Origin: Mesorhizobium sp. M1E.F.Ca.ET.045.02.1.1 | GTDB lineage: Bacteria > Pseudomonadota > Alphaproteobacteria > Rhizobiales > Rhizobiaceae | Direction: 5' to 3' | NCBI RefSeq assembly: GCF_003952485.1 | Contig: NZ_CP034447.1 | Location: 4,354,501 to 4,418,500, forward strand | Length of the DNA: 64,000 bases | Translations under genes and position numbers: made by a program | Shown: positions 24,019 to 33,899 of the stretch, piece by piece | Numbering within the stretch: the first letter of the stretch is position 1 | How the letters are laid out: every line of letters begins with the position of its first letter | The notes under the pieces: generated by a model | Seen by the model: only the letters and a program-made list of their open reading frames with translations | Databases searched by the model: none | Told to the model about the DNA's origin: nothing

Positions 24019-25029
24019 ATGCGGGTTTGGGCATTGTGGGGTTCGGTCGTTTTGGCTCTGGTTGGCGCCGGCGTGGCGCGGGCCGATGTGAAGATGAGCG
24101 GCACCTTCGTGGCCGACAGCGCCTGTCCGGCGACGCAGGCGATCAAGAGCGGCAAGAATCCCGGCAACGTGTCCACCGAAGCGGGACAAAGCTATCAGCT
24201 TCTGGCCGGCAACAAGGACGAGCCCACGCATTATCTGATCCAGGTGCCGGGCGCCGATCCGGAACGGCGGTGGGTGAAGATCAGTTGCGGCCATATCACC
24301 GGCGGCAGCGCCGCGACCGCGCCGGCGCCCGCCGGCCAGACCAAGCCGTCGCAGCCTGCTTCAGGCAAGCCTGAATATGTGTTCGCGCTGAGCTGGCAGC
24401 CGGCCTTCTGCGAGACCAAGGGCAGCAAGCCCGAATGCAAGGCGCAGAACCCCAGTGAATTCGACGCTTCCCACTTCACCTTGCACGGGCTGTGGCCGCA
24501 GCCGAACGGCAATTTCTATTGTCAGGTGCCGGCTGGCGACAAGGCCAACGACAACCCGGCGCATTGGGCGGATCTGCCGCCCGTCGATCTCGATGCCAAT
24601 ACGCGCGCCGAGCTCGACCAGGTGATGCCGGGCACGGCTTCCAAGCTGGAGCGTCACGAGTGGATCAAGCACGGCACCTGCTACGGCAAGAGCCAGCAGG
24701 AGTATTTCGCCGACGCGCTCAATCTGATGCGCGCCGTGAATGCTTCGCCGGTGCGCGACCTCTTCAACAAGAACATCGGCAAGCAACTGACGTCGGATCA
24801 GATCCGCGGCGCTTTCAACCAGGCCTTCGGCGCCGGCGCCGGCGACCGTGTGCGCGTTTCATGCCTGGTCGATCCGTCAAGCGGCAGGCGGCTGATCGGC
24901 GAGCTGACGCTCGGCCTCTCCGGTCCGATCAGTCCCGACAGCAAGCTCGCCGACCTGCTCATGGCGTCGGCGCCGACGGGCAAGGCCGGTTGTCCGAAGG
25001 GCACGGTCGACGCGATCGGATTCCAGTAA
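24019..25029 (+). CDS. Secreted ribonuclease T2 family protein
   Basis: A 336-residue periplasmic or secreted RNase. A signal peptide covers about residues 1-22. Both T2 active-site blocks are present, FTLHGLWPQ (catalytic His about residue 156) and HEWIKHGTCYG. The T2 domain is preceded by about 95 residues with two cysteine-containing segments and a proline/alanine linker (PAPAGQTKPSQPASG), longer than in E. coli RNase I. ATG 24019 is preferred to 23998 because GGGAG precedes it. It would cleave RNA through 2',3'-cyclic phosphates to recover nucleotides. Confidence 0.9.
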   Translation: MRVWALWGSVVLALVGAGVARADVKMSGTFVADSACPATQAIKSGKNPGNVSTEAGQSYQLLAGNKDEPTHYLIQVPGADPERRWVKISCGHITGGSAATAPAPAGQTKPSQPASGKPEYVFALSWQPAFCETKGSKPECKAQNPSEFDASHFTLHGLWPQPNGNFYCQVPAGDKANDNPAHWADLPPVDLDANTRAELDQVMPGTASKLERHEWIKHGTCYGKSQQEYFADALNLMRAVNASPVRDLFNKNIGKQLTSDQIRGAFNQAFGAGAGDRVRVSCLVDPSSGRRLIGELTLGLSGPISPDSKLADLLMASAPTGKAGCPKGTVDAIGFQ

Positions 25030-25059
25030 GAACTCAGCAGCCGAATTTTGGCTTCGAAG

Positions 25060-26388
25060 TCAGGCGGTCTTCGGGGCCGCCTCGCGGATGACGGCGTCGC
25101 TGCCCGGTTCGCCGATCACGCGGTCGCGGCCGCTCGACTTGGCCTTGTAGAGGCGCTGGTCGGCAAGCGCGAAAATGTCGGCCAGGCAATGCGTCGTCTC
25201 GCTGACGGTGGACACGCCGGCGCTTATGGTGATGTTGAAGCGACTGGTGTGCACGGAAGTCTTCACCGCGTTCCTGATAGCTTCGCCGAGCAGCCTCGCC
25301 AGCGCATGCGGCTGCGAGCAGAGGATCGCAAATTCCTCGCCGCCGATCCTGAACACCTGATCCGCGTTGCCGGCAGTCTCGATCAACAAGGCGGCCATCG
25401 ACTTCAGCACCTTGTCGCCCTCGGCGTGACCGAACCGGTCGTTGATCGATTTGAAATGGTCGACGTCGACGATGAGCAGGCTGAGCGGCTTGGCGGTCCG
25501 GATCCCCGCCGCGACAGCCGCCTCGCCGTCGGCATCGAAGCTGCCGCGATGGAGCAGTCCGGTCAAGCCATCGCGGCCGACATGCTTGACCAGCGCCTCG
25601 TAGCGTTCGCGGTAGGTGAGCGTATCGAAGATATCGGAGAGCCCGCGCGGCAGCGTGATGTCGTGATCCTCGACCCATCTCAGATAGGCGACGAGCATGC
25701 CGCTGTAAGCGAGCGCCGCGACCATCTTGGCGAACCAGCCGCCGAAGAAGACCGAGATCGGCGCGCCGGCGACGAAATGCAGCGCGGCGAAGAAGCCAGC
25801 CTGGTCGAATGTCAGCACGCAGGCGACGCAGGCGAGGATACGGGCGAAAGGCAAGTGGCGCAGATAGGCGCCGAGCTTCTCGTAGAGCAGGATGATCAGG
25901 ATGGCGTCGACGAAGAGCAGCGAGGTTCCCCACACCATCAGCCAGCCCATTTCATCGATGAAGCCGATATCGGGGACCCGGCCGTCGGGAAGCGGCGAAA
26001 TCGCGTGCAGGCGCAGGACGAGCACCAGTCCGATCAGCAAGCCATTGCCAAGCAGCAGGCCATAGATCGGCTGGCGCACGGTCGCCGCGTCTTCCTTCAT
26101 GTAGAGGAGAAGCAGCATCACCAGCTTGCCGGAAAACATCACGGCCGAGCCTGGCGAGACCATGCCGAAGGGCAGCGCGACGTAGAAGGCGCTGGCGAGA
26201 TAGGTTTCGAGGAAATGCATGACGCCGAGCGCGCAGACGAACACGCCGAGCCCGATGCGGCGCCTGAAGCGGAAGAGCGTGACCATGGCCCCGAAATAAA
26301 GAACCGCTTCGGCAAAGAGCAGGAAACCGTTCAGCAACACGATCGATCCGATCTTTTGCGGAAATCGCGGCCTTGCCGCAATTTCCAA
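25060..26388 (-). CDS. Membrane-bound diguanylate cyclase (GGDEF)
   Basis: A 442-residue protein with six or seven predicted membrane segments in the first 230 residues and a C-terminal GGDEF domain that makes cyclic di-GMP. The active-site motif is RIGGEEFAIL; DVDHFKSINDRFGHAEGD is also intact, so the enzyme should be active. No EAL domain follows. The TTG start at 26388 has GGAGAAGG just before it and gives a full first membrane segment; an internal ATG would remove it. Confidence 0.88.
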   Translation of the reverse strand: MEIAARPRFPQKIGSIVLLNGFLLFAEAVLYFGAMVTLFRFRRRIGLGVFVCALGVMHFLETYLASAFYVALPFGMVSPGSAVMFSGKLVMLLLLYMKEDAATVRQPIYGLLLGNGLLIGLVLVLRLHAISPLPDGRVPDIGFIDEMGWLMVWGTSLLFVDAILIILLYEKLGAYLRHLPFARILACVACVLTFDQAGFFAALHFVAGAPISVFFGGWFAKMVAALAYSGMLVAYLRWVEDHDITLPRGLSDIFDTLTYRERYEALVKHVGRDGLTGLLHRGSFDADGEAAVAAGIRTAKPLSLLIVDVDHFKSINDRFGHAEGDKVLKSMAALLIETAGNADQVFRIGGEEFAILCSQPHALARLLGEAIRNAVKTSVHTSRFNITISAGVSTVSETTHCLADIFALADQRLYKAKSSGRDRVIGEPGSDAVIREAAPKTA

Positions 26389-26588
26389 ACCTTCTCCGTT
26401 CTGACGGCGAATGGTTAACCGCTGCTTTCACCAGCTCGTGCCGCGCACGGAAAACAACGATATCCAGCCCGGCGAAAGCCCTGGGATCGACACGGCACGC
26501 CGAAAGCGATTGCCGTTCGGCGCTTCATCGCCTACATAGCGCGCAACCCCCATCCACCTTGACACTTCAGTTTCCAGGGAAAGCGCGC

Positions 26589-28238
26589 GTGGCTCGCCAG
26601 TTCATCTATCACATGTCCGGCCTGTCGAAGGCCTATGGCACCAAGAAGGTGCTCGACAACATCCACCTGTCCTTCTATCCGGACGCCAAGATCGGCATCC
26701 TCGGCCCCAACGGCTCGGGCAAGTCGACCATCCTGCGCATCATGGCCGGGCTCGACAAGGAGTATCAGGGTGAGGCCTGGCTGGCCGAGGGCGCGACCGT
26801 CGGCTACCTCGCGCAGGAGCCGCAGCTCGACGCCAACAAGACCGTGCGCGGAAACGTCATGGACGGCGTCGCCAGGAAGACCGCCATCATCGAACGCTAC
26901 AACGAGCTGATGATGAACTATTCCGACGAGACGGCGGAGGAGTCGGCCAAGCTCCAGGACGAGATGGACCGCCTCAACCTTTGGGACCTCGAGCAGCAGG
27001 TGGAGATGGCGATGGACGCGCTGCAGTGCCCGCCGGCCGATTCCGAGGTGACCAACCTGTCGGGCGGCGAGCGCCGCCGCGTGGCGCTCTGCCGGCTGCT
27101 GCTCGAGCAGCCCGATCTCTTGCTGCTCGACGAGCCGACCAACCATCTCGACGCCGAGACCACGCAATGGCTGGAAAAGCATCTGCGCGACTATCCGGGC
27201 TCGGTGCTGATCATTACCCACGACCGCTACTTCCTCGACAACGTCACCGGCTGGATCCTCGAGCTCGACCGCGGCCGCGGCATCCCCTATGAGGGCAACT
27301 ACACCAAATATCTCGACGCCAAGGCCAAGCGCCTGATCCAGGAAGGGCGCGAGGACGACGCCCGCCAGAAGGCGATCTGGCGCGAGCGCGAGTGGATCCA
27401 GTCCTCGCCGAAAGCGCGGCAGACCAAATCCAAGGCGCGCATCAAGGCCTATGAGGAACTGGTCGAGCAATCGCAGAACCGCAAGCCGACCGACACGCAG
27501 ATCGTCATCCCGTCGAGCGAGCGCCTCGGCAATGTGGTTGTCGAGATCGAAGGCCTCAATAAGGGCTTCGGCGATGAGCTTCTGATCGAGAACCTGTCGT
27601 TCAAGCTGCCGCCGGGCGGCATCGTCGGCGTCATCGGCCCGAACGGCGCCGGCAAGACGACGCTGTTCAAGATGATCACCGGCCAGGAAAAGCCGGATGC
27701 CGGCTCGATCCGCATCGGCGAGACGGTGAGGCTCGGCTATGTCGACCAGAGCCGCGACGCGCTCGACCCGAACAAGACGGTTTGGGAAGAGGTCTCCGGC
27801 GGCGCCGAGGTGATCAAGCTCGGCAAGCACGAGATCAACAGCCGCGCCTACTGCTCGTCCTTCAATTTCCGCGGCGGCGACCAGCAGCAGAAGGTTGGCA
27901 ATCTTTCGGGCGGCCAGCGCAACCGCGTGCACCTGGCCAAGATGCTGAAGGGCGGCGGCAATGTGCTGCTGCTCGACGAACCGACCAACGACCTCGACAC
28001 CGAAACGCTGGGCGCGCTGGAAGACGCGCTGGAAGCCTATGCCGGCTGCGCGGTCATCATCAGCCACGACCGCATGTTCCTCGACCGCATGGCGACCCAC
28101 ATGCTCGCCTTCGAGGGGGACGCGCATGTCGAATGGTTCGAGGGCAATTTCGAGGAATACGAGAAGGACAAGCTGCGCCGCCTGGGCGCGGAAGCGGCGA
28201 CCCCGCACCGCATGACGCACAAGCGGCTGACGCGGTAG
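26589..28238 (+). CDS. ettA: Energy-dependent translational throttle protein EttA (ABC-F)
   Basis: A 549-residue soluble ABC-F protein with two ATPase domains and no membrane part. The first has GPNGSGKS and [26 protein letters not shown]. The second has GPNGAGKTT and [26 protein letters not shown]. In E. coli, EttA binds the ribosomal E site and couples translation to the ATP/ADP ratio. GTG 26589 is chosen since [17 protein letters not shown] is the family N-terminus and AGGGA lies upstream. Length matches E. coli EttA (555). Confidence 0.93.
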   Translation: MARQFIYHMSGLSKAYGTKKVLDNIHLSFYPDAKIGILGPNGSGKSTILRIMAGLDKEYQGEAWLAEGATVGYLAQEPQLDANKTVRGNVMDGVARKTAIIERYNELMMNYSDETAEESAKLQDEMDRLNLWDLEQQVEMAMDALQCPPADSEVTNLSGGERRRVALCRLLLEQPDLLLLDEPTNHLDAETTQWLEKHLRDYPGSVLIITHDRYFLDNVTGWILELDRGRGIPYEGNYTKYLDAKAKRLIQEGREDDARQKAIWREREWIQSSPKARQTKSKARIKAYEELVEQSQNRKPTDTQIVIPSSERLGNVVVEIEGLNKGFGDELLIENLSFKLPPGGIVGVIGPNGAGKTTLFKMITGQEKPDAGSIRIGETVRLGYVDQSRDALDPNKTVWEEVSGGAEVIKLGKHEINSRAYCSSFNFRGGDQQQKVGNLSGGQRNRVHLAKMLKGGGNVLLLDEPTNDLDTETLGALEDALEAYAGCAVIISHDRMFLDRMATHMLAFEGDAHVEWFEGNFEEYEKDKLRRLGAEAATPHRMTHKRLTR

Positions 28239-28276
28239 GGACAAAGCCGGCGGCGAGGACGAGCGGAGGTGATCGA

Positions 28277-29044
28277 ATGGCTGACTGGTCCGCCGCCCAA
28301 TATCTGAAGTTCGAGGACGAGCGCACGCGGCCCGCGCGGGACTTGGCGGCACAAGTTCCCGTCGACTTTCCGCGCCGCGTCGTCGACATCGGCTGCGGCC
28401 CAGGCAACTCGACCGAGCTTCTGGTCGAGCGCTGGCCGGATGCCGAGGTCAGCGGGTTCGACACCTCGCCCGACATGATCGAGAAGGCGAGGGCGCGGCT
28501 GCCCAACGTCAATTTCGAACTCGCGGATGCTTCCGCCTGGCAGCCGGAGAACCCGGTCGACGTCATCTTCGCCAACGCCGTCTTCCAGTGGCTGCCGGAG
28601 CATCCGGCGGTGTTCCAGCGGCTGATGGGGCTGCTCGCGCCAGGCGGCGCCTTGGCCATCCAGATGCCCGACAATCTCGGCGAACCCGCACACAAGCTGA
28701 TGCGCGATACGGCGGCCGAGATGCCGTTCGCGGCCAAGCTCGAGGGCGCGGCGCGCGGACCGCTGCCGCCGGTTTCGTTCTACTACGATCTGTTGTCGCC
28801 GCTCGCGGATCGCGTGGACATCTGGCATACGATCTACAACCATCCGCTGGCGGATGCCGAAGCGATCGTCGAATGGGTCAAGTCGACGGGGCTGAAGCCC
28901 TTCCTCGATCCGCTCGACGCGGTTGAGAAGAAGGCGTTCCTCGACAGCTATACGGCAAAGATCGCACAGGCCCATCCGAAGATGGCGAACGGCAAGGTGT
29001 TGCTGCGTTTTCCGCGCATCTTCATCATCGCCAAGCGGGCCTGA
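28277..29044 (+). CDS. tam: Trans-aconitate 2-methyltransferase
   Basis: A 255-residue SAM-dependent methyltransferase. Motif I reads [12 protein letters not shown], followed by the acidic loop residue in [14 protein letters not shown] and the motif [22 protein letters not shown] typical of Tam. E. coli Tam (252 residues) methylates trans-aconitate that forms from the citric-acid cycle intermediate. GGAGGTG lies seven bases before the ATG. A small hairpin TGACCG-CTTC-CGGTCA follows the stop. Confidence 0.88.
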   Translation: MADWSAAQYLKFEDERTRPARDLAAQVPVDFPRRVVDIGCGPGNSTELLVERWPDAEVSGFDTSPDMIEKARARLPNVNFELADASAWQPENPVDVIFANAVFQWLPEHPAVFQRLMGLLAPGGALAIQMPDNLGEPAHKLMRDTAAEMPFAAKLEGAARGPLPPVSFYYDLLSPLADRVDIWHTIYNHPLADAEAIVEWVKSTGLKPFLDPLDAVEKKAFLDSYTAKIAQAHPKMANGKVLLRFPRIFIIAKRA

Positions 29045-29189
29045 CCGCTTCCGGTCAACTCATCGCGATAACTGGGACCGGCGGCTGGTTTAAGCTGGCA
29101 TAAACCTGCCGAATGCGACAAGGGTTGCGCCGGGCCGTGTCCGCGCCCACATCAGAGCCCGCAACGCCCGTGCCCCGGACGGATTGGAC

Positions 29190-30311
29190 ATGCATCGCGT
29201 CATCATCAGCGGCATCGGCGCCGAAATTCCTGAAGCCGTCATCACCAATGAAGAGCTGGTCGAGAGCTTCAACAGCTGGGTCGACACCGAGAATGCACGC
29301 CGCGCTGTTACCGGCGAGACGCTGCTGCAGAAGTCGGACAGTGACTTCATCGTCCACGCGTCGGGCGTGCGGACGCGCCATGTGGTCGAGCGCGAGGGCA
29401 TCCTCGATCCCACCCGCATGGCGCCGCGCATTCCGGCGCGGCCGGACGACGCGCTGTCGCTCCAGGCTGAATTCGGCATCGCATCCTCCAGAAAGGCGCT
29501 GGACCATGCTGGCCTGCAGCCCTCGGATATCGACCTGGTGATCTGCTCGGCCTCGCATCATCAGCGGCCCTATCCGGCGATCGCCATCGAGATGCAGGAG
29601 GCGCTGGGCACCAGGGGCGCCGGCTTCGACATGGGACTGGGCTGTTCTTCCGCCGCGGCCGCGCTGCACATCGCGGTCAACCTGGTCAGGGCAGGGGCGC
29701 ACAGGCGCATCCTGGTCTCGACGCCCGAGATCATCACCGGCCATCTCAACTTCCGCGACCGGCAGACGCATTTCATCTTCGGCGACGCTTCCGTCGCAAT
29801 GATCGTCGAGGGGCTCAACCAGGGCGAAAAGCGGCCGGGACGCTTCGAGGTGCTCGACACGCGCACCTGGACGCAGTTGTCGAACAACATCCGCACCAAT
29901 CTCGGCTACCACACCCGCACCGCCCAGGACGATCCCTACATGATCAAGCTCGAGGGCAACCTGATCAAGCAGGTCGGCAACAAGGTGTTCAAGGAAGTCA
30001 CCGTCGCCGGCCACAAATTCATCGTCGAATTCCTGGCCGAGCATGGGCTGACGCCGCAAGGCATCCGCCGCTTCTGGCTGCATCAGGCGAATGCGCGCAT
30101 GAACGCGATGATCCTGAAACTCGCCTTCGGCCACGATGTCGGCCACGACCGCGCGCCGATGGTGCTGGAGCGGCTCGGCAACACGGCTGGCGCCGGCGCG
30201 ATCGTGGCGCTGTCGGAGAACCACGCCGACATGAAGGCCGGCGATTTCGGCCTGCTCTGCGCCTTCGGGGCCGGTTATTCGATCGGCGGCGCGCTGTTGA
30301 AAATGCTGTGA
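29190..30311 (+). CDS. Beta-ketoacyl-ACP synthase III-like protein
   Basis: A 373-residue thiolase-fold condensing enzyme, longer than house-keeping FabH (about 320). The triad is present: C152 (GLGCSSAAAALHIA), H298 (WLHQANARMN) and N331 (LGNTAGAGA). It could start fatty-acid chains from a special acyl-CoA or act in a secondary lipid pathway. No other fatty-acid synthesis gene is adjacent, so the role is open. ATG 29190 is preferred to TTG 29184. Confidence 0.85.
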   Translation: MHRVIISGIGAEIPEAVITNEELVESFNSWVDTENARRAVTGETLLQKSDSDFIVHASGVRTRHVVEREGILDPTRMAPRIPARPDDALSLQAEFGIASSRKALDHAGLQPSDIDLVICSASHHQRPYPAIAIEMQEALGTRGAGFDMGLGCSSAAAALHIAVNLVRAGAHRRILVSTPEIITGHLNFRDRQTHFIFGDASVAMIVEGLNQGEKRPGRFEVLDTRTWTQLSNNIRTNLGYHTRTAQDDPYMIKLEGNLIKQVGNKVFKEVTVAGHKFIVEFLAEHGLTPQGIRRFWLHQANARMNAMILKLAFGHDVGHDRAPMVLERLGNTAGAGAIVALSENHADMKAGDFGLLCAFGAGYSIGGALLKML

Positions 30312-30321
30312 CCCCTCGTAT

Positions 30322-30888
30322 CTATGCCGGTGCGAAGGGCACCAGCATGGGCACGCGCCTGGCATAGTCGTCATAGGCGGTGCCGAGCTCGCCGCGCAGG
30401 AAGCTCTCTTCCAGCCTGGCCTTCACGACGATGCCGATGATCAGCAGCACTGCGCCGGCAATGCCCCAGACCGTGCCCTTGGCCGCCATGGTGGCGAGGA
30501 TTGCCAGCAGCAGGCCGCTATAGATCGGGTGGCGGACCAACCCGTAAGGGCCGGTATCGACCACGCGGTGGTCGGCCTTGGCGGTGATGGTGCCGGACCA
30601 AAGCCGGCCGAGATGCAGGCGCGCCCACCAGGAGAAGGCGAGGCCGATGGCGATCAGGGCAACGCAGATCCATGCTTCCGTCAGCGTCGGCGTCCAAACC
30701 CGCAGCCGGCCGACATAGCCGTGCGCCGGCACGAACAGCAGGATCGTGCCGATGGCCCACAGGATGCGATAACGGAACTCAGCCCGGAAGCCTGCACGCT
30801 TTTGCACCGGGTCGGCCCAAGCGGCGGCCAAGAGCCAAGACACGACCCAAATCAGCCAGAGCGCGGCGATTGCGGGTGCGGGATGCAT
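30322..30888 (-). CDS. Isoprenylcysteine carboxyl methyltransferase (ICMT) family membrane protein
   Basis: A 188-residue inner-membrane protein with about five hydrophobic segments and the C-terminal ICMT/PEMT signature GPYGLVRHPIYSG followed by EESFLRGELGTAYDDYARRVP. In bacteria these proteins methylate unknown lipophilic substrates. AGGAGG lies seven bases before the ATG. It converges with the FabH-like gene with a ten-base gap. Confidence 0.88.
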   Translation of the reverse strand: MHPAPAIAALWLIWVVSWLLAAAWADPVQKRAGFRAEFRYRILWAIGTILLFVPAHGYVGRLRVWTPTLTEAWICVALIAIGLAFSWWARLHLGRLWSGTITAKADHRVVDTGPYGLVRHPIYSGLLLAILATMAAKGTVWGIAGAVLLIIGIVVKARLEESFLRGELGTAYDDYARRVPMLVPFAPA

Positions 30889-31069
30889 TTGGATACCTCC
30901 TGCCAGGGGCTACCATCAGATCGATGACGCGGGGCGGCAATACGGCGCATGGCGAAATCGGATAGCGTTTTCGGTAAGAAGATCGTGATCATCCGCGTAT
31001 CAAGCTGGTTGATCGGACCATCAGCGCTTTCGACTGGACCGCAAGGCAGGGGATCGCTAGAGCCGCGAC

Positions 31070-31705
31070 ATGCAAGACTCCAAAACCAATTCAGAGCTCT
31101 CCCCGGCGACCGAGCAGTCCGTCGACATCGTGCCGGCCCACAAGCTCGCGGCGAAGGCGGCCGCGCTCTACAAAGCGCCTTTCGATCGTTTCGAGACGAG
31201 ACCGGTGGAGGAATTGCGGCTCGGCTTCGACGGCATCGAGGGCGATTTCCATGCCGGCGCGACGCGACGGTCCGGCGGGCGCGAGCCCTGGTATCCACGC
31301 GGCACCGAGATGCGCAACGAGAGGCAGTTGTCACTCGTGGCGGCGGACGAGCTTGCCATGGTCGCCGAGCGCATGGGCATCGCGGAGATCAAGCCGGAAT
31401 GGATCGGCGCCAACCTGCTGATCGAGGGCCTGCCGCGTCTCTCCATGCTGCCGGCGGGGTCCTTGCTGTTCTTCAAGGAAGGCGTGACCATCAAGATCGA
31501 TGCGCAAAACGGGCCCTGCCGCTTCTCCGGGCGCTCGGTGGCCGAGAACGCCGACATGGCTGATCGTGAGGCGGGAGCGCTGCTGTTCCCCAAGGCGGCG
31601 AAGCGGCTGCGCGGCCTCGTCGCCTGGGTCGAGAAGCCAGGCATCATCAGAGCAGGCGAGGAGATCTCGGTGCGGGTGCCGGAGCAGTGGATCTATCGCG
31701 CTTAG
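31070..31705 (+). CDS. MOSC domain protein
   Basis: A 211-residue soluble protein with a MOSC beta-barrel, as in the molybdenum-cofactor sulfurase C-terminus and YiiM-type molybdoenzymes. The conserved cysteine is in NGPCRFSGRSV. YiiM/MOSC proteins bind sulfurated molybdenum cofactor. It is a single-gene unit followed by a strong hairpin. The region 30889-31069 upstream holds no gene that I can support. Confidence 0.85.
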   Translation: MQDSKTNSELSPATEQSVDIVPAHKLAAKAAALYKAPFDRFETRPVEELRLGFDGIEGDFHAGATRRSGGREPWYPRGTEMRNERQLSLVAADELAMVAERMGIAEIKPEWIGANLLIEGLPRLSMLPAGSLLFFKEGVTIKIDAQNGPCRFSGRSVAENADMADREAGALLFPKAAKRLRGLVAWVEKPGIIRAGEEISVRVPEQWIYRA

Positions 31706-31707
31706 GT

Positions 31708-31739
31708 CAAGGCCGCGCCGCTTTCGCAGCGCGGCCTTG
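31708..31739. terminator. Bidirectional terminator between MOSC and SDR genes
   Basis: CAAGGCCGCGC pairs perfectly with GCGCGGCCTTG around CGCTTTCGCA. The convergent stop codons lie at 31705 and 31745. Confidence 0.75.
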
Positions 31740-31744
31740 CGCGT

Positions 31745-32587
31745 TCAAGCCGCCTTGCGGTTCTTGTTGGCGCCCTGGGCCATGACCGAGATATCGTCCC
31801 ACTTCTCCCAGGTGGCGATACGGTTGGCGTATTCCTGGCGGATCATCGGCAGGCCGCCATCGCCGAAGAAGACTCTCAGCGGCGGCTCGGCAGCGTCGAC
31901 GACAGCCAGCATTGCCGGACCGGTCGCCTCGGGATCGCCGGCGACAGCGCGGCTGCGGCGCTCGGCCATCGCGGCGCGGGCGGGCGCGTAAGCCTCGATC
32001 GCTTTCGATGTCTTGGCCGACGGGCCGGCCCAGTCGGTGGAGAAGCCACCCGGTTCGACCAGCGTGACATGGATGCCGAATTCGGCGACCTCCAGGCTGA
32101 GCGACTGGCTGAACGCCTCCAGCGCCCATTTCGAAGCGTGATAAAGGCCGAGCGAGGCAAAGGCGTTGACGCCGCCGATCGAGGAGATCTGGATGATGTG
32201 GCCGGAGCGCTGCGCCCGCATGATAGGCAGCGCAGCCTGGGTGACCCAAAGCGCGCCGAAGACGTTGGTCTCGATCTGGTCGCGCGCTTCCTGCTCGGAG
32301 ACCTCCTCGATGGCGCCGAAATGGCCGTAGCCGGCATTGTTGATGACGACGTCGAGCCGGCCGAAGCGCTTGTGCGCCTCGGCGATCGCGGCGTCGACCG
32401 CTTGCTTGTCGGTGACGTCGAGCTTGATGGCGGCAATGTTGTCGCCATATTTTTCGACGAGATCGGCGAGTGTGCCGGCATCGCGCGCGGTTGCCGCGAC
32501 GCGATCGCCGCGGGCGAGCGCGGCTTCGGCCCAGACGCGGCCAAAACCCTTCGACGATCCGGTGATGAACCAAACCCTGTCAGTCAT
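31745..32587 (-). CDS. SDR family oxidoreductase
   Basis: A 280-residue classical SDR. GSSKGFG is the cofactor motif, NNAGYGHFG follows, and the catalytic motif YHASKWALEAFSQSL is intact, with the LVEPGGFSTDW segment typical of the retinol-dehydrogenase-like group. The substrate is unknown. AAGGA stands nine bases before the ATG. It forms a single-gene unit. Confidence 0.87.
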   Translation of the reverse strand: MTDRVWFITGSSKGFGRVWAEAALARGDRVAATARDAGTLADLVEKYGDNIAAIKLDVTDKQAVDAAIAEAHKRFGRLDVVINNAGYGHFGAIEEVSEQEARDQIETNVFGALWVTQAALPIMRAQRSGHIIQISSIGGVNAFASLGLYHASKWALEAFSQSLSLEVAEFGIHVTLVEPGGFSTDWAGPSAKTSKAIEAYAPARAAMAERRSRAVAGDPEATGPAMLAVVDAAEPPLRVFFGDGGLPMIRQEYANRIATWEKWDDISVMAQGANKNRKAA

Positions 32588-32650
32588 GATCTGTGATCCT
32601 TGCCCTTAGAGGGGTTTCAGCGTTTCTCGGAATCGCCGAGCCACTCCAAG

Positions 32651-32710
32651 TCTTTGTTTTCGCGTAATTCCGGTCGGAAAACCGCTGCGGGCATTCCTGG
32701 AATTGCTCTG
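32651..32710. repeat. About 60-bp interspersed palindromic repeat, copy 2
   Basis: It shares TCTTTGTTTT, AATTCCGG-CGGAAAACCG and TTCCTGGAATTGC with the copy at 12593-12655, with a few mismatches. It lies in the gap between the SDR start (32587) and the transaminase stop (32816); the rest of that gap shows nothing I can name. Confidence 0.75.
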
Positions 32711-32815
32711 GGGGACGATGTATTCCGGATGTAAACGGAGGATACTCCGCTTGCTGCATATACGGCGCTCTCGGCGCTTTTCCAGAGGCGCCGCCGGAAT
32801 TATTTGGTGGCAGGG

Positions 32816-33775
32816 TCAGGGATAGCGCACCGCGCTCGACCAGGCCGGGTCCTCATGCCTCTGCCAGTAAAGGCGCATCAGACGCTCGGTGATCGTACCG
32901 ACCTTGCCATCGGCCACGGGGGCGCCGTCGATCGTCGTGACGGGCATAATGCCGCCGGCGGTCGAGGTGATAAAGACTTCGTCGGCCTCTTTCAGCGCAG
33001 CCACGCTGACATCCGTCGCCACCGCAGAGAGCCCCGCCTCGGCGCATAGGTCAAACACGGTACGGCGCGTGATCCCGGGCAGCACGCCGACGGCGGGCGT
33101 CGACAGTTTGCCCGCCTTGACGCAGAACACGTTGAAGCCTGGACCTTCGGCGAGGTTGCCGCTGAAGTCGAGGATCAGCGCGGTATCGGCGCCGCGGTCG
33201 TAGGCATCATAGAGCCCACGCACCAGGTCCAGCCAGTGATAGTTCTTGATCGAGGGATCGATCGAGGCAGGCGGAATGCGGACCTTGTCGCTGATCGCGA
33301 CATGGAGGCCGCTTCGCAACTGCTCGGCATTGGCGACCGAGCCAAAGGGGACGGCGAAAGCCATGAAGCGGTTGATCGCCTGACGCGGATCGCGGCTGAA
33401 GGTCGGCGAAGCGCCGCGCGTGCACAGCATCTCGACATAGGCGGCTCGATGGCCCGACAGTGCAACGCAATTGTGAAGGATTTCGGCGACGCCGTCGCGG
33501 TCGAACGGGATGGTCATGCGAAGCTTTTCCAGCCCGCCGAAGAAACGCTCGAGATGCAGGTCGAGACGGAAAAAGCGGCCATCCCAGACATGAACCGTAT
33601 CGTAAGTGGCGTCCGAATGCAGGAAGCCCCAGTCCAGCACCGAGACTTTGGCTTGGGACATCGGCAGATATTGGCCATCCAGGTAAGCCACGCCGTCCGG
33701 ATAGGCGTGCGGGTCGAGATAACGATCTGACAGAACGGGGAGCGGCCCGGCGGGCTTGGCGGCGGCTTGGCTCAT
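32816..33775 (-). CDS. Class IV PLP aminotransferase, probable (R)-amine:pyruvate transaminase
   Basis: A 319-residue fold-type IV transaminase of the D-alanine aminotransferase/BCAT superfamily. The N-terminal active-site stretch GFLHSDATYDTVHVW and the later KNYHWLDLVRG, LAEGPGFNVFCVK and STAGGIMPVTTIDG segments closely follow (R)-selective amine transaminases such as the Arthrobacter enzyme, rather than the arginine-containing patterns of BCAT or D-amino-acid transaminase. The catalytic lysine is in the IKNYHW region. ATG 33775 is chosen because GGGAGGA lies nine bases upstream; the longer frame into 34051 is not supported. The natural substrate is unknown. Confidence 0.85.
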   Translation of the reverse strand: MSQAAAKPAGPLPVLSDRYLDPHAYPDGVAYLDGQYLPMSQAKVSVLDWGFLHSDATYDTVHVWDGRFFRLDLHLERFFGGLEKLRMTIPFDRDGVAEILHNCVALSGHRAAYVEMLCTRGASPTFSRDPRQAINRFMAFAVPFGSVANAEQLRSGLHVAISDKVRIPPASIDPSIKNYHWLDLVRGLYDAYDRGADTALILDFSGNLAEGPGFNVFCVKAGKLSTPAVGVLPGITRRTVFDLCAEAGLSAVATDVSVAALKEADEVFITSTAGGIMPVTTIDGAPVADGKVGTITERLMRLYWQRHEDPAWSSAVRYP

Positions 33776-33899
33776 TTCTATCATTCCTCCCTCGTCGCTG
33801 CGGCAGGCTAGCGTGCGGCTCCGGACGCAGTAGAGCCAGGTCACCGGCGCCGCTTGGCCTGCGAGGCGGCTGCCGCGTTCGAGGCGGTTCCCGTCAGCC

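Noticed and set aside
26532..28352. 606-residue open frame on the minus strand
   Set aside because: Antisense shadow of ettA, low complexity, no motif.
29042..29057. Hairpin TGACCG-CTTC-CGGTCA after tam as terminator
   Set aside because: Short stem without a T run; kept only as a remark in the tam entry.
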